This document shows, one piece after another, positions 45,284-57,799 of a DNA stretch of 64,000 nucleotides (its first letter is position 1; every line of letters starts with the position of its first letter). Below the pieces are notes generated by a model. That model was not told where the DNA came from and searched no databases. It was given only the letters and a program-made list of their open reading frames with translations. The translations under genes and the position numbers were made by a program. Origin of the DNA: Isoetes taiwanensis (Eukaryota > Streptophyta > Lycopodiopsida > Isoetales > Isoetaceae); contig JAJEKV010000006.1 of assembly GCA_021234155.1 (NCBI GenBank), positions 1,550,001-1,614,000 of the forward strand, written 5' to 3'.

Positions 45284-47746
45284 ACATTACAGTCAATGTA
45301 GCTCTGGGAAATACATGAAGTCAAGGTGCATGAGCATTGACGCCAAAGCCGTCGATGCCTTAGTGAATAGTAGCACTCAAATGTCATTAATCTTTGTGCC
45401 ATTTGCTTGCCAGGTAACAACTTTTATTTCCTACCAAGACATCTCTCACACTTCTAGGTTGACTTTGTAGCTACTGCGCTCTTCCAACTTATGCAAAATG
45501 GTGTTACTTGCTATATAGTCATGTAACATTTACTGAATGGAATAGAATCTATAGAGAGAGAAAAAAAAGAAGTCAAAGCTATGGCCCTACTTCACTTTGA
45601 TCAATTCCTCCATAGAATTCATATCCCATACAATGCCACAAGCTTAGCATAGATGGTCCTATTTCTCCATAAGAATATGTTAATTTCCAACATCAAATGT
45701 TCACTTGCATAACCACAGTCATTTACCATGTTTGCATTAGTATAACTTGTTATCTCAGAAGGTCGCATCAAGATTTTCAAAGTTTAAAGGGAATTTCTTG
45801 TAAACTAATTTATCAATACTAGTATACCAATATAGCATGTATCACAAGTATAGTTTAATTATGGTGCTTTCCCTGGTGATGCCCCCATCATATAAATAAC
45901 ATCCAAGAGACAACTATCATCAGGAAAGGCCCTTCATTTGACTCGGACCACTTGTGATGGCCAAGTGTTCGAGTGAAAGGCAAGGAGATTTCTTCGGCCC
46001 ATTCCTCCTATGGAACATCTTATACTACGAAGGCATACATACATGTTAGCATATAGCAATAATACATATAAATAATATGCCATCTTTACTCGAAGGGTGG
46101 CTCATCAATCATCTTAAAAAATAGTGATAAATATACATAATGCAACAGAAACAAGGGCTTTCTATCCAAGGTTTAGACCCAAGAGGGTTGATTGAGGGTC
46201 AAGGCATCTGGATAACAACCGAGGGAATCATGACAATGACATTGGCTAAGATAGTCCACTTTATCCATCCCTCCTGTGCACACTGTACAGATAGGTTGAA
46301 ATAGGTTCTGTCGTGATTGTAGGCTTCTGAAGATGTAATCACATAGATTCACCCTATGGAACTACTCCGACTTACATCTCACTGGTCTGACGAGGTAAGA
46401 ATGGAATCAAGCTCTTCCCGAAGCATAAGGAAATCTGTAGGTGGCTAGAGGATCGGGTGAGACATTAACCTCTAAAACAATTAGTGTGACATCTGAACTT
46501 AGGGGATGTCAGACCCATATCTTACCCACACTTGGTGACCGGCTATAAGCGTAGCCCACTATAAGGAATCCAGTAGCTACGCTCAGTATGGTCCTACCTC
46601 CACATTTCCATTGCCTTCGTTGTCTGGTGCTTAATCACAACATATCTATAACCACGTCGGTTCTATGTATAGGCTTAATCTAATGGGCTTTGGGGGGATT
46701 CTATCTTGGATCATACATATATCTACTAGCTTTCAGGTCTCTAAACCTTTCCCCAAGCACAAAAGATGCAAGATTAAACTACGTACAATCATCAATCAAG
46801 ATTAAATTATGTACGATCATCAATCATCACGTAACTTCAATCAATGAAATACTTAAAATCCATCTAAACAAAGAAGGATAAGTTCCCAGCTAATAATCCA
46901 TCTATCAAGCTTTCATACAGATTTCTTGGTTCAATTCATTGTCTTGGGGCGTCTCTATCTCTTTGAATTGCGAGAGGTTATTGCTTCTCCTCAATATCCT
47001 CAAACCAATTTGGGAAATAGGCTAGTGTAGATTATACCATTCCATAATGGAAGGTTTTACTTGGCCAATTAGACCTAATTAATAAGAAATCCTGATTAAT
47101 AAAGGCCTTGGTATTCTTATCACATACATAATTAATATGACTAATTTATAGTGATGTGTCATGTACTAATAACATATAATATATCGGAACGTCACATTAA
47201 TTTTCCATATCCAGACTTTCTCAATGTAGCTAGCATAACCATTTTCATTTCCTTTGCAGTTGACAAGTGCTTTAAAGTAGAAAATGTACAACGAGAGAAG
47301 AAGTAAGTGTATCTATAGCCAATCAAACAAACATTATCCAAGGGCTAGAAGGTATATACGTGTTTCTTGGATTTTCACCCTTCATCAATTGTACCTTCTC
47401 TACCCGTACACATCACCGGCTTAACAAAAATTTTAATTTATTACATGAATTTTCATTGTAATACCATTGTTAGGCACGACTATTAGACTTTAAATCCATT
47501 TAGTTGTGGTATCTTCTTATATTATAAAATTATTCAGTAAGTATGTATGTCAAGCATAAAACATACGGACAACTGAGATTTTGCTTTTGCCAGCTCAACG
47601 GCCGAGATTACGTCCTCTTTCTTCGAACCCTAGCCCACGCGTCGATTATTGTTTCGGGCTTTTTTTTAGGGTTTCTTTGATATGAGGAGCCTCGATATGA
47701 GGAGGGGCTGGAGTTTGCTGAATGGCCTGGTAATTAGAAGCAAATC
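45284..47746. other. Unassigned segment before the Helitron (unit 2)
   Basis: The duplicate of 24947-27382. It carries about 32 bp extra near 46640-46672 that is absent from unit 1 around 26305. No gene seen. Confidence 0.35.
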
Positions 47747-48204
47747 GTGGTGGCTATGGCAGATGCCTATGATCCCCGAGTATATGCATGCAACCATGCC
47801 TCTGTGGTTTCAGCAAGTAACTCATGCATTTTCCGAGCAAGTTTCACGTTTGTAGAATGGAACCGATTTAGGGTTGTATTGTTTCGGATAAATAAGGACC
47901 AGAAGGAAGCATATGATGTGGCAGCCGAATATAGACCAGAGAGATAGGTTCATACAGATTGGGGTTTATTTACAGAGATATAGGTTTTATAGAGTATGAA
48001 GGAGGGCGTTTACCTAGGTTGAGATGCTCTAACAAAGCGTTCAATCCACTGGGCAAGCAGGGCTACTTCCGATTCTACTTCTTCTCAACCTACTTTAATC
48101 AATGTTCATGTAAAGTTCTTCAGAGCGCAACTCAAGCTTTAGATCTGATATTTCCGAGCATCAAATGTCGAGATTCCATAGAGGTATGCGGTGCATTTTG
48201 TTAG
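47747..48204 (+). pseudogene. Hypothetical ORF upstream of Helitron (unit 2), frameshifted
   Basis: The counterpart of 27383-27823, split at about 47947 by an extra 17 bp (CCGAATATAGACCAGAG). The downstream half is open from 47959 to 48204 and identical in sequence to the unit 1 product. Function unknown. Confidence 0.25.
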
Positions 48205-48304
48205 GGACTACAATGTTTTAATTAAATGCCATTGCACAGTAAGAACCATATTAGTAACAGACCGGCTCTGTTGTTTGCACCCCTGAGCTTATCTCTGAGC
48301 TTCT

Positions 48305-48796
48305 TTGCACCAAAGGAGAGCCGAGGAGGCTGCCACAGAAACAGAAGAAGATCATCAACGAAGATTGCCCGAACTTGCCCAATATCAATGCCAAAGGAGA
48401 TCCCAACAGACTCCCACAGAAACAGAAGAAGAGCATCAACAAAGACTAGCCGAACTCTCCCAATATCAATGCCAATGGAGATCCCAACAAGCCATCACAG
48501 AAACAGAAGAAGAGCATCAAGAAAGATTGGACGAGCTCGCACAAAATCATCGTCGATGGAGAGCTCAACCACCCACATACAGAATAGCAAGGACACTTGA
48601 AGTCACACAAGTAGAACGACACCACTGCGGGTCATTCAACAAGGAATGCATACATTGTGGGGCATTTGCGTTCAAGGATAATAGTACAAAGTACTATCAC
48701 GATGGACAAATCAAGTTAGAGCCCCTACAACCAATGCCCTATCTCATTCAGAGTCTATTGAGCCATCAACATCCGAAAAGCAGTAACTTCCACTAG
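48305..48796 (+). CDS. Helitron Rep/helicase N-terminal segment (unit 2)
   Basis: Almost identical to 27924-28415, including the three ETEEEHQ repeats and the HCGSFNKECIHCG element. At least one residue differs in the third repeat. Confidence 0.8.
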   Translation: MHQRRAEEAATETEEDHQRRLPELAQYQCQRRSQQTPTETEEEHQQRLAELSQYQCQWRSQQAITETEEEHQERLDELAQNHRRWRAQPPTYRIARTLEVTQVERHHCGSFNKECIHCGAFAFKDNSTKYYHDGQIKLEPLQPMPYLIQSLLSHQHPKSSNFH

Positions 48797-50039
48797 CACA
48801 TCAGGGTCTATAATAGTGCTCTTGCCTTTGCTTCCTTTGGTGCCAATATCAAGCAGTTTAAAGGCCACGGACCATATTGTTTCAAGATCCAAGGACAAAC
48901 CTACCATAGAGTAGGTCCAGCTTATGCTGATGGTTCGCAAGCCGCAACATACTCCCAGCTCTACATTCTAGATGCTGACTTTGCACATGAGACACGAGCT
49001 CAAAACCCCCAGAATGAAAATTGCGATCGCCACCTCCTCAAAGAACTGGATGCCGAGCTACGCAACATCAGCCCCTATGCAGCAGGCCGCATGATGATGA
49101 TGATGCATGAGGTAGAGGAGCAAGCACAACGGTCCGACGAAGGCGCGAGGAACATTAGGATGTACTGTACTTTAACACTACACGAAACCTGGATCTTAGG
49201 AGGTACAAACCAGCATGTTCAAATGAAGTTGCAGTAATATTTGTCAATGCAGATGGGGAGCCACCATTTGATAGGGACAATCTGCATACACCAAAAGGGG
49301 TGGCGGCCTCAAGAAGATCTCAATCACAAACCCAAATCTTGATCCCTTGGTTTACCCCATTCTCTTTCCCTTTGATGACCAAGTCTGGAGGATAGGAATC
49401 AAGAAAGCAATAACATCTTTCACATCAACGTCTTTTAAGAAATAGGAGCATGTGAGTATGCTTCAGTTCTACAATTATCAGCTCGCAATCAGGAGCAGAG
49501 CTTGGAATCCACTGCTTTGCGCTGGCAAGCTAACACAACAATTCATTGTTGACGTCCTCTCTAGTGTGGAGGCAAACAATCTAAACTGGATCAAGCAAAA
49601 CCAAAGAAAGTTGCGAGTCGAGTTATACCAAGGCCACATTGACTATATAGACCACAAGGCAAAGCAAAGAGGCTTAAGATCCACCAAACTGGTCATCCTA
49701 TCTTCTTCATACAATGGGAGCCCGAGAGAAATGCAACAGAACTACCTGGATTCAATGGCCTTGATCCGAAGATTTGGCAAAGCAGACCTCTTTGTAACAT
49801 TTACATCCTACCCAAATTGGGTAGAGATTAGACACAACCTAATACTTGAACAACAGTCGCATGATAGGCTAGATTCAATTGCACGTGTATTCCACACAAA
49901 GCTCAAAGAGTTCTTCCACCACCTCTTTGACAATGATATCCTGGGCAAGGTGAAGGCTCACACGTACACAATAGAGTTCCACCTCGCATGCGCACTACCT
50001 TGTGTTGGACATACTATAATGCAATATTATCGAAATTAA
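48797..50039 (+). mobile_element. Helitron Rep middle region, broken before the HUH motif (unit 2)
   Basis: Same region as 28416-29659. A 195-codon frame (49452-50039) starts MLQFYNYQLAIRSRAWNPLL and ends with the same interrupted TIEF segment. Upstream, one frame reads YILDADFAHETRAQNPQNEN. A two-base difference near 49282 shifts the RGGGLKKIS part relative to unit 1. The tyrosine recombinase/HUH nickase motifs are not complete in either unit. Confidence 0.8.
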
Positions 50040-50597
50040 TATGTTTCATATTGCTCATGCTGTTATGTAGAAGCCATCCCCATATCTGTAGAATCTTGTG
50101 AGCTTAAGTTCAAATTGAAGTTTGTGGTCTCCATCTCGTGTACCTTCTCCTTTTGGCACCAACCCACATGCTGCCTTTGAATGCTGACCTCTTAACACCA
50201 ACTGGTGCTTTGGCTGTCTCATGCATATAGTATGTAGTTTGAAACAATTAAAGCCAAGCTATAACTTGGAGGAAGTTGGTTATCTATCCAATTTTGAGTA
50301 TGATCGTGTGATGTATTAAACATTGGATTCAAATCTATACTGGGTCCAACAGTAGTGTGAATCATCCTTGTCACAGTCATATAAAATCTAGTCGTCGCAC
50401 TAATATATTACGTTTTATACTTTGCTCACGATCATGACATGAATTTTTGTAGTAGTCTTCCAAAAACAAGGCTTGCCACACTGTCACCTCCTCATGATTC
50501 TTGAACAAGAAGACAAGATTTGAGACAACGACGACATTGACAGCATCACGAGCATTGAGGTACCGGGCCCAGAAAACTCCAACTTGCAAGAGGTCAT
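50040..50597. other. Insert of unknown origin between Helitron and chromovirus (unit 2)
   Basis: The duplicate of 29660-30221. At 50169-50215 the sequence reads GCTG in four places where unit 1 reads TCTTTG-like strings. Confidence 0.35.
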
Positions 50598-50861
50598 TGT
50601 CATGAACACACGCGAAAACAAGAAAAATATGTGGAAATACGGGAGGAATATGTCAAGATCGGCAAAGAATCTGATATATGAATAGGAATCAAGAGTACAA
50701 TGGCCCGAAGGCAAGCAGGAACACAAGACAGATGCCTAGAAGGCTCAAGATTGGCGTTGAACCAGAATGGTTCGACAAGAAGGAGGTGCCTCCTTATATA
50801 TCTAGGCCAACGGTCAGGATCGTGCCACTCCAATTGATGAGATCTTGCCAAGTGTTGCACA
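50598..50861 (-). repeat. Chromovirus 3' LTR (unit 2)
   Basis: The counterpart of 30222-30482. Confidence 0.7.
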
Positions 50862-50879
50862 TGAATTGAGGTTGCCAAG

Positions 50880-51267
50880 TCCTCGGAGCTGGGGCCGGAG
50901 TACTCAAACTTGGCTTGTCTGAATAACGTCGGTGAAACTCCGCAATTTTATCAGGAGCATTAGTCAGATTTTCGGCAGACTTCCAGGTTCTATCACTTGG
51001 CGAGTAACCTTCCCAATCGACAAAGTAATACAATCGTCGACGAAGAAACTTGGAGTCCAGAATCTCTCGAACCTCGAACTCCTCATGATCATCAATTTCT
51101 ACTGGTGGTGGTAGTGGAGGAACGTGATCCGAGAAAGTATTAATTGTGTAGGGCTCCAATAGAGAGATATGAAATACTGGATGGAGCCAAACAACTGGAG
51201 GGAGCTCGAGCCGCCACATTGTTGCTTTGAGCCGTGATCCGGTACGGACCAAGGCGACGATAGTCAA
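50880..51267 (-). CDS. Chromovirus integrase C-terminus and chromodomain, unit 2
   Basis: A continuous frame of 157 codons overlapping into the LTR: LPPVVWLHPVFHISLLEPY, the chromodomain, then DRTWKSAENLTNAPDKIAEF and HRRYSDKPS. The chromodomain in the family directs integration to heterochromatin by binding methylated H3K9. Confidence 0.9.
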
Positions 51268-51558
51268 GCTTGTTTAAGGGACGTGAGGTAGGGAGACAAG
51301 GTCACCAACATGAAATTTAGGAGCTTCCTGCCGATGCAAATCGGCATAATGCCGATAACATTCCTGTGCTCGGTGACAGTGCCTGGAGTTTCTCAAGTCG
51401 AGACTCAGCACTAGGATTGATAGAATCATGCCAGCGACACTAAGGGGCCAACGAGGGTGCGGACCAGAGTTCAGAAAGAATGGAGTCTGGCTAATGGAGG
51501 CATGTACTGAGTTATTATAGGCAAACTCAGCTAATGGAAGATAATCGACCCAATCATC

Positions 51559-52068
51559 CTATTGATAACTGATAAAGCATCTTAAATGTTGCTTCAGAGT
51601 CTGATAAATGCGTTTTGCCTGCCTATTACTTTCTGGATGATGACCAGATGTCAATGAGTGATTGATATGCAATAACTCCAAAAGCCGCTTCCAAAAACCT
51701 ACGACGAATTGCGGTCCACGATCGCTGACGATAATATCAGGCAAGCCGTGAAGTCTGACTACTTCACGAAGAAGAAGATCCGTTGTTCCTTCACTGGTGA
51801 TGGTGATATTGCAGGGAATAAAATGAGTCATCTTAGAGAAATGATCCACAACAAGCATGATGGCATCATAACCCCGAGAGAGTGGCAGCTCCGAAATAAA
51901 GTCTATAGAAATGCTCTTCCAAGGTCCATCTGGTACCGGCTGGCTAAAGAAGGCCATGAGGGAGATGCCTTGGAACCTTCGCTCGACAGCAGATGTTAGG
52001 GGATCGAATAAAAGCTTCGACAGAGCGACGAAGCCCAGGCCACCAATACTCTCGACTAAGAAGTTCAA
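51559..52068 (-). CDS. Chromovirus integrase core, unit 2
   Basis: Same as unit 1 with a few substitutions (for example DFISELP in place of DFFSELP). It also has QAKR at the position of the catalytic Glu. Confidence 0.85.
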   Translation of the reverse strand: MNFLVESIGGLGFVALSKLLFDPLTSAVERRFQGISLMAFFSQPVPDGPWKSISIDFISELPLSRGYDAIMLVVDHFSKMTHFIPCNITITSEGTTDLLLREVVRLHGLPDIIVSDRGPQFVVGFWKRLLELLHINHSLTSGHHPESNRQAKRIYQTLKQHLRCFISYQ

Positions 52069-52768
52069 GAGTAGCTACTCCAAAGTATCCGACCATAGGT
52101 GAATCATGGCAAGCCTGGAGAACCCGAAGCCTAGAAGCACCATCTAGCACATACAGAAGCCCATCACGGAACAGGAGTCCATCTCGAACCTCAAAACGAT
52201 CATAGTCTGATCGCATTTGCTGAGAAGATGATGCAGAGCCAAGGTGTGAGAATACATCTTGAGCCAATGGATCGAAGGGCATAGATGCTCGAACAGACTC
52301 CAACAAGGCCATATCATGAGGCCTCTCGAACAAAGTGAGAGCCATAAGCTGGAACCGATCAGGCCCTAGAATAACCTGTAATTGCTGATCAAATACAGGA
52401 TCACTTAGCTTGGGCTCAAGGTAAGAGCGTCGAGACAAGACATCAGGCTTCCCTTGGAGGGATCCAGGACGGTGCTTGATCACGAAATCAATACGGGATA
52501 ATACTTGAGTATGCCACCGGGCCTGACGACGGTTGAGCATTCGAGCAGACTAAAAATACTCTAGATTTTGATGATCTGTATAGACAGTGACCTTATAAGG
52601 AGATCCCTCTAGGAAACGTCTCCACTCCCGAAAAGAATCCACTATCGCCAACAACTCCTTGTCATAAATGGGATAGTTGATTTCAAAGAACTGAAACTTT
52701 CGTGGAGTGATAAGTTTATTGGATGCAATTAGAATAAATATGAATATCATCCAGATAGATGATAACAA
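51944..52768 (-). pseudogene. Chromovirus RNase H end and integrase zinc domain, unit 2
   Basis: 52768-52550 reads [20 protein letters not shown] (RNase H) directly after the RT YLDD segment. 52540-51944 is a clean 198-codon frame from LNRRQARW to the H2C2 zinc region. A single TAG separates the two frames. Confidence 0.8.
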
Positions 52769-53756
52769 AAGTGTCTAGGAACTCTCAAAAGACATCATTG
52801 GCCATATGCTGGAATACTGTTAGAGCATTGGTAAGTCTAAAGGGCATAACTGTGTACTCAAAATGGCCATACTGAGTGCGAAAAGCTATTTTCCACTCAT
52901 CACCCTCCAGGATCCGGATAAGATTGTAGGCACCCCGAAGATCAATCTTCGTAAAATAATGTGCACCTTAGAGTCGCTCCAATAACTCTGGGATCAGAGA
53001 AAGCAGATATTGATTCGGCACTGTGATTTTATTGAGGCCACGATAATCAATGACCAGACGCAGCGAATCATCCTTATTTTTGATGAAGAAGATAGGCGCT
53101 CCAGCAGGGGACTGAGAATGTCGAATGAAACCAGCTAGATTCTCTTCAATATAATCCCGCAAAATCTTCAACTCAGCAGGAGATAGACCATATATCGGAC
53201 CATATAGCAGCATTGTCCCGAGCTGCAAATCAATAGGACAATCATATGGACGATGCTCTGAGAGCTTGCTGGCCTTGACTTTGTCAAAAACATCAGAGAA
53301 GTTGCCATATTTATCTGGGAGCATTGGAGCAGACTTCACTCGTGTCGAGCTAGCCGACAGGTGAACTTGGATTGCAAATACCGAACTTGGATCTTGCTTT
53401 CTAGATTTAACGAATTCGCGAAGAGAAATATTTGAGATACGAAACTGAGGGCGTGAAGAAGCCTCTAAAACAGGAGCAGGAATATGAGCAGGAACATGAA
53501 CAGGAACAGGAGCAGGAGCAACTAGAACAAGAATTGGAGCAAGAACTGGAGCAGGAGCAGGAGCAGAAGCAGGAACTGAAACAGGAGCAAGAGGAGGAGC
53601 AAGAGCAGAAACTAGAGCTAGAGTTGGGACATCATCGAGAATATGGTCAGAATCTGGGGCATGAACTGGAGCAGAGGCAAGAGTCGAATTAGAACATGGA
53701 GCAGAAATAGGAATAACAAGGATGAAATCAGTGGCCCACGATACTGCACGGATCAA
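52740..53756 (-). pseudogene. Chromovirus linker and reverse transcriptase, unit 2
   Basis: A 262-codon frame (53756-52968) covers the Pro/Ala-rich linker and RT fingers without interruption, then the same TAG after LLERL as in unit 1. [11 protein letters not shown] and YLDDIHI follow. The linker has four more codons than in unit 1, from the GGAGCA-type repeat around 53553-53576. Confidence 0.85.
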
Positions 53757-54049
53757 AGTCGATGTTGGTGTAGAGACCTGAACTGCAGATGAATTGGAAC
53801 TAGAGCTAGAACTAGCAAATCAAAATGATCTAGTACGACAACCAATCTGTGGGTTATGTAGCTCGAGCCAGGGCAGACCCAAGACTATTGGCGCATGTGG
53901 GCTAGTGATGAGATTGAAGGAAATACTACAAGAAACTCCCTCGAACAAAACCTAAAGAGGCGCTAAAGACATTCTCGCGGATCGCACACCGCGAGATCTC
54001 CTCCATCAATCAATTCGACGTAACCGGGTTGCTCAACCTTGCTTCTAGG

Positions 54050-54370
54050 GATGGCGTGCTTACTAGCTTAATGCACTATCCATAAAGCAAGCATTTGCAC
54101 CACAATCAAGTTGCACCAACGCTTCCAATCTTCCAACCTCTGATTTCAATGATATAGAGATGAAGAATGTTTTGCTGACCTTATCCGATGGAATAAACAT
54201 GTCAAGATGTGTGGAAGGAGTCTGAGAAAATGTGGCTAGCCGACGAGAGACTCCTACTACATGGACCGGCCCTTGAAGTTTTTCGACTGATTTGGGTGCT
54301 TCACAGGGCATCCACGAGCAATATGTCCAGTTCCTCCATAGTAGAGGCAAAGATTAACCTCTCTCCGACG
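54050..54370 (-). pseudogene. Chromovirus zinc knuckle and aspartic protease, unit 2
   Basis: Same content as unit 1: the knuckle has Tyr at the second Cys, and the protease core is LDCGANACFMD. The frame ends early because of an altered stretch at about 54063. The sequence just beyond, 53965-54000, is scrambled relative to 33563-33600. Confidence 0.7.
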
Positions 54371-54397
54371 CTGCTTCTCGGCGGCAGATAAAGATCC

Positions 54398-54784
54398 TCA
54401 AACTGCCCGATCAATCTGCATAGGCTCAGGTTCGGACCTGCTGGATTCTACAGATGAGACCGGGGAAGGTATAGCTACAGGTGCTTGTGTGATTGGGAAG
54501 ACCTGACTACGTCTCTCTTGTCTACATTCGAAGAGCCGATTATCACATCGAACTGCAAATCTGATGGCTTCTTCCAAAGTCTGAGGGTCCTCCATAGACA
54601 ACAGCATATCTTTGACATCCTCACGTAATCCCTTTTTGAAACAATCTTGAAGTGCAATATCATCCCAGGCAGTATCTACCGCAATTTGACAAAATTCTGA
54701 TGCATATAGTGAAGCTGGGCGAGAGCCTTGCCTTAAATTACAAAGTTTTGTGACTGCTGTGCGCTGATGATCGGTATCTTCCAA
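54398..54784 (-). CDS. Chromovirus gag (capsid part), unit 2
   Basis: The same 128-residue product as 33995-34381, apparently unchanged. Confidence 0.8.
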   Translation of the reverse strand: MEDTDHQRTAVTKLCNLRQGSRPASLYASEFCQIAVDTAWDDIALQDCFKKGLREDVKDMLLSMEDPQTLEEAIRFAVRCDNRLFECRQERRSQVFPITQAPVAIPSPVSSVESSRSEPEPMQIDRAV

Positions 54785-55248
54785 AGCATGCCTCGAGCTC
54801 TACAGTAAAAGCAACAAAATTGTGCAACTCTGGGGCTCCTTTCTCCAATAAAGGAGCAAACTAACTTAGATCTGGCCCTGTGAGGAGAGAACCAATCAGC
54901 CCAACTTGTTCCTGGGCCGTGGGATATCTATGAGGGTGGAGCTGGATCACAAGCCTGGTCTGATTCAAAAAACTACGGAGCTTGGACCGAGTGCCATCAA
55001 ACTTCTTTGGCAGGCTGATCTTATAGCCTCTGATAGCCTCAATCCAGAGCTAGAAGCAGATTCATGTGAAGCAACACGTTCCTTAAGCTCCTTATGTCCA
55101 ACTGCAACTGCTGGCATACTTGAACAAGCTGCTGGTCCTGCTGTAATAAAGTCGAAACCTCCTCTATAGATATAAAATCACCAAATACGAGCAAATAAAT
55201 GTTTAGGATCAGAGCAGGCAAGAACCGGTAAAGGATTCCGGTTCAAAC

Positions 55249-55524
55249 TGTCATGAACCTAGGTGAAAACGAGGAAAATACGTGAAAAAGATACAAGAAA
55301 TACGAGAGGAATATGCCAAGATCGGCAAAGAATCTGATATATGAACAGGAATCAAGAGTACAATGCCCCAAAGGCAAGCAAGAACACGAGACAGATGTCT
55401 AGAAGGCTCAAGACTGGCATTGAACCGGAATGGTTCGATAAAAAGGAGGTGCCTCCTTATATATCTAGGCCAACAGTCAGGATCGCGCCACTCCAATGGA
55501 TGAGATCTTGCAAAGTGTCGTGCA
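55249..55524 (-). repeat. Chromovirus 5' LTR (unit 2)
   Basis: The counterpart of 34853-35128; begins TGTCATGAACC, confirming the LTR edge. Confidence 0.7.
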
Positions 55525-55705
55525 TGCATTTAGGTTCTAGAATATTCGAGAACCTCCTGGAGATAGTCCCACATATGAGGAAGACGTGAGGGAATGTCTT
55601 CAACAAATATTGGTGGCGCGACTTGACAAGCAGGTGTGACTCAAGAACTAGAAGGTTGCGAAGTTTAAACCTTACAACTACCCATTTGCATCCCCGCGGA
55701 CGACC

Positions 55706-56673
55706 ATCTTTTGTACATACGAAGTATAATGTATGATACTTAATATCCTTATGGTCGCCACAGCCATCAAGCATATGGTCCACGGCCCATGCGGTCCCCC
55801 GCGGTCCCTCAACCCAAATGCTCCTTGCATGAAAGTCACGGAAGGTAGCCCAACAAAGGAATGCACAAAGGGATTTCCAAGCCATTTAATGAGAATACAA
55901 GAGAACGCAAATGGCTACCTAGAGTACGTATATGGATACATGCCACTTCACGAGGGGTGACAAGCCTATTGACAACAGATGGATAGTTCTCCACAATCGA
56001 TGGCTGCTTGAAAAGTACGAGGCACCCTTCGCCTGTAGAGCGTGAAGTATATCTATAAGTACATCCACAAGGGGCATGATCGAGCAACCATCAAGGTCAC
56101 TACAGAACCAACAGGGAAATTCACATCCACATTCAATTGAGATGAGATGGTGCACTACCTTGACACGAGATACATCTCTGCACTTGAACCATGTGAAGGC
56201 TATACGGGTTCAAGATGCATGGCAACTCTCACACAGTACACATGCTACCTGTTCACCTGCCAAACAACCAAGCTGTCTATTATCAGGAACGCCACGAAAG
56301 ATAAGCCATCGAGCGGCAGATGCAAAAGTAAACAATGTTGACTACATGGTCTGAGCTCAACAAGGATGACCCAGATGCACGTGAATACACTTATCCAGAA
56401 ATCCCCCAGCACTATAAGTTCACGGGCCAAATGTCCTGGAAAAAGAGGAAGGGGAAGTATAAGCTCATTACACGGATGTACAATGTGAGCCCTAAGGACA
56501 ATGACCGCTACTACCTCCGCCTCCTGTTGCTACATATCAAGGGCGCAACCAGCTTCGAAGACATGCGCACTATCAATGGAAAACTATGGTCAACTTTCAA
56601 GGAAGCTGCCAAAGAGCTCGACTTACCGGAAGACGATGCCGAATGGGAGAAGACACTCAAAGATGTGAGCATC
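55706..56673 (+). mobile_element. Helitron central region (unit 2)
   Basis: As in unit 1. The 119-codon frame 56335-56694 is intact through YYLRLLLLHIKGATSFEDMR, INGKLWSTFKEAAKELDLPE and EWEKTLKDV, the most readable copy of this Helitron section. Confidence 0.85.
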
Positions 56674-56674
56674 G

Positions 56675-57799
56675 TGTTGTGTGTTTTATCTTGACAATTT
56701 TTGCATGATGTGCTTAAATTGGTGGATTGTGTGCAAAAATGGAGAACAATATGGGTGTAATGTGGAGAAAATGTAAAAAATGTGCAAATATTGTGGAGGA
56801 AGCATTTATGATGTATTGAAGTCAGTGTGGGAAATTCAACTTATTTATTGTATTTCTTATGACACGCTTTTTAAAATTGAATGTGTCAATTGACACACTT
56901 CCAAATTTTTTGTGTCACATTTGACGCGTTGTGAACACCATTGACACACTTTTTTATGTTATCAAATGAAGAAAATAATTTGAAATTCTACAACAAAAAG
57001 ATTACAATATGAATTTTGCTATGAAAGATAAGTTTATATAAATATAAGGAAAATGAAAAATTCTATTGAATATTAATTCTTCTTACATTATTAAGTATAC
57101 ACATACATTAAGCCTTGTACAGACAACTCTTGTGTATTTGGGGCTCTAATTTTTTTTGACACACTTAATATTTTTAAGTGTGTCAAATGACACATTTAAA
57201 TTTTTTTTAAAAGTCTCTTTTGACGATTTTATCAAACTATAAATTCTCTTTGACACATTTTCTCTACGGAAGATGTCTCTTTGACACATTTTTTTGCTTT
57301 TGACACCCTCTGGGGTGTCAAATTCCCACACTGATTGAAGTTGAACTTACGGACTTGAAGGTGTATAAAAGTTCTTTTCAATGGTTAAAGCATGGGGGTG
57401 AGGTGACGCAATCCTAAGAGACATGTAAGTTATTGGAGATCTAATGATGGAGATTGCTTAAAGATGAATGGCGGAGATTTGTTGTGTAAGTTTAAGAGGA
57501 GGCACGTCTCCTCATTCTCTCTCTCTTCCACTCTTGGAGTTTTCTTGAAGATCTATTGTAGAGTGCATCTTCTATGGAAGAATTAATGATAGAAGAGGAG
57601 GATGAACCTCCAGATTATCTCGATTATTATTTGGTTGTGCAATTGAGGTGTATTTAATCTCTTGTTCCATTCTTCAAATTCTTCTCTTCAATTCTCGTGT
57701 CTTGCCTTTTGAGTGCTTGCAGGTAGAGTGTGGCATAGCCTGATGTATATATTTTGCATTCTGCTTAGCTTGGAATTTGGTTCATTCTGTTGGATTACA
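56675..57799 (+). repeat. 5' LTR with nested MITE (unit 2)
   Basis: The counterpart of 36278-37405. Confidence 0.9.
56823..57333. mobile_element. hAT-type MITE with TGACAC motifs (unit 2)
   Basis: The duplicate of 36426-36939, flanked by ATTGAAGT at 56815-56822 and 57334-57341. A few bases are missing near 57222-57250. Confidence 0.95.

Larger units (their letters stand above)
50598..55524 (-). mobile_element. Chromovirus, unit 2 copy
   Basis: The duplicate of 30222-35128 with the same architecture and the same internal deletion. Some reading frames are better preserved here (linker to RT, RNase H end to integrase zinc domain, chromodomain), while the gag-PR stretch near 53970 is worse. Confidence 0.9.
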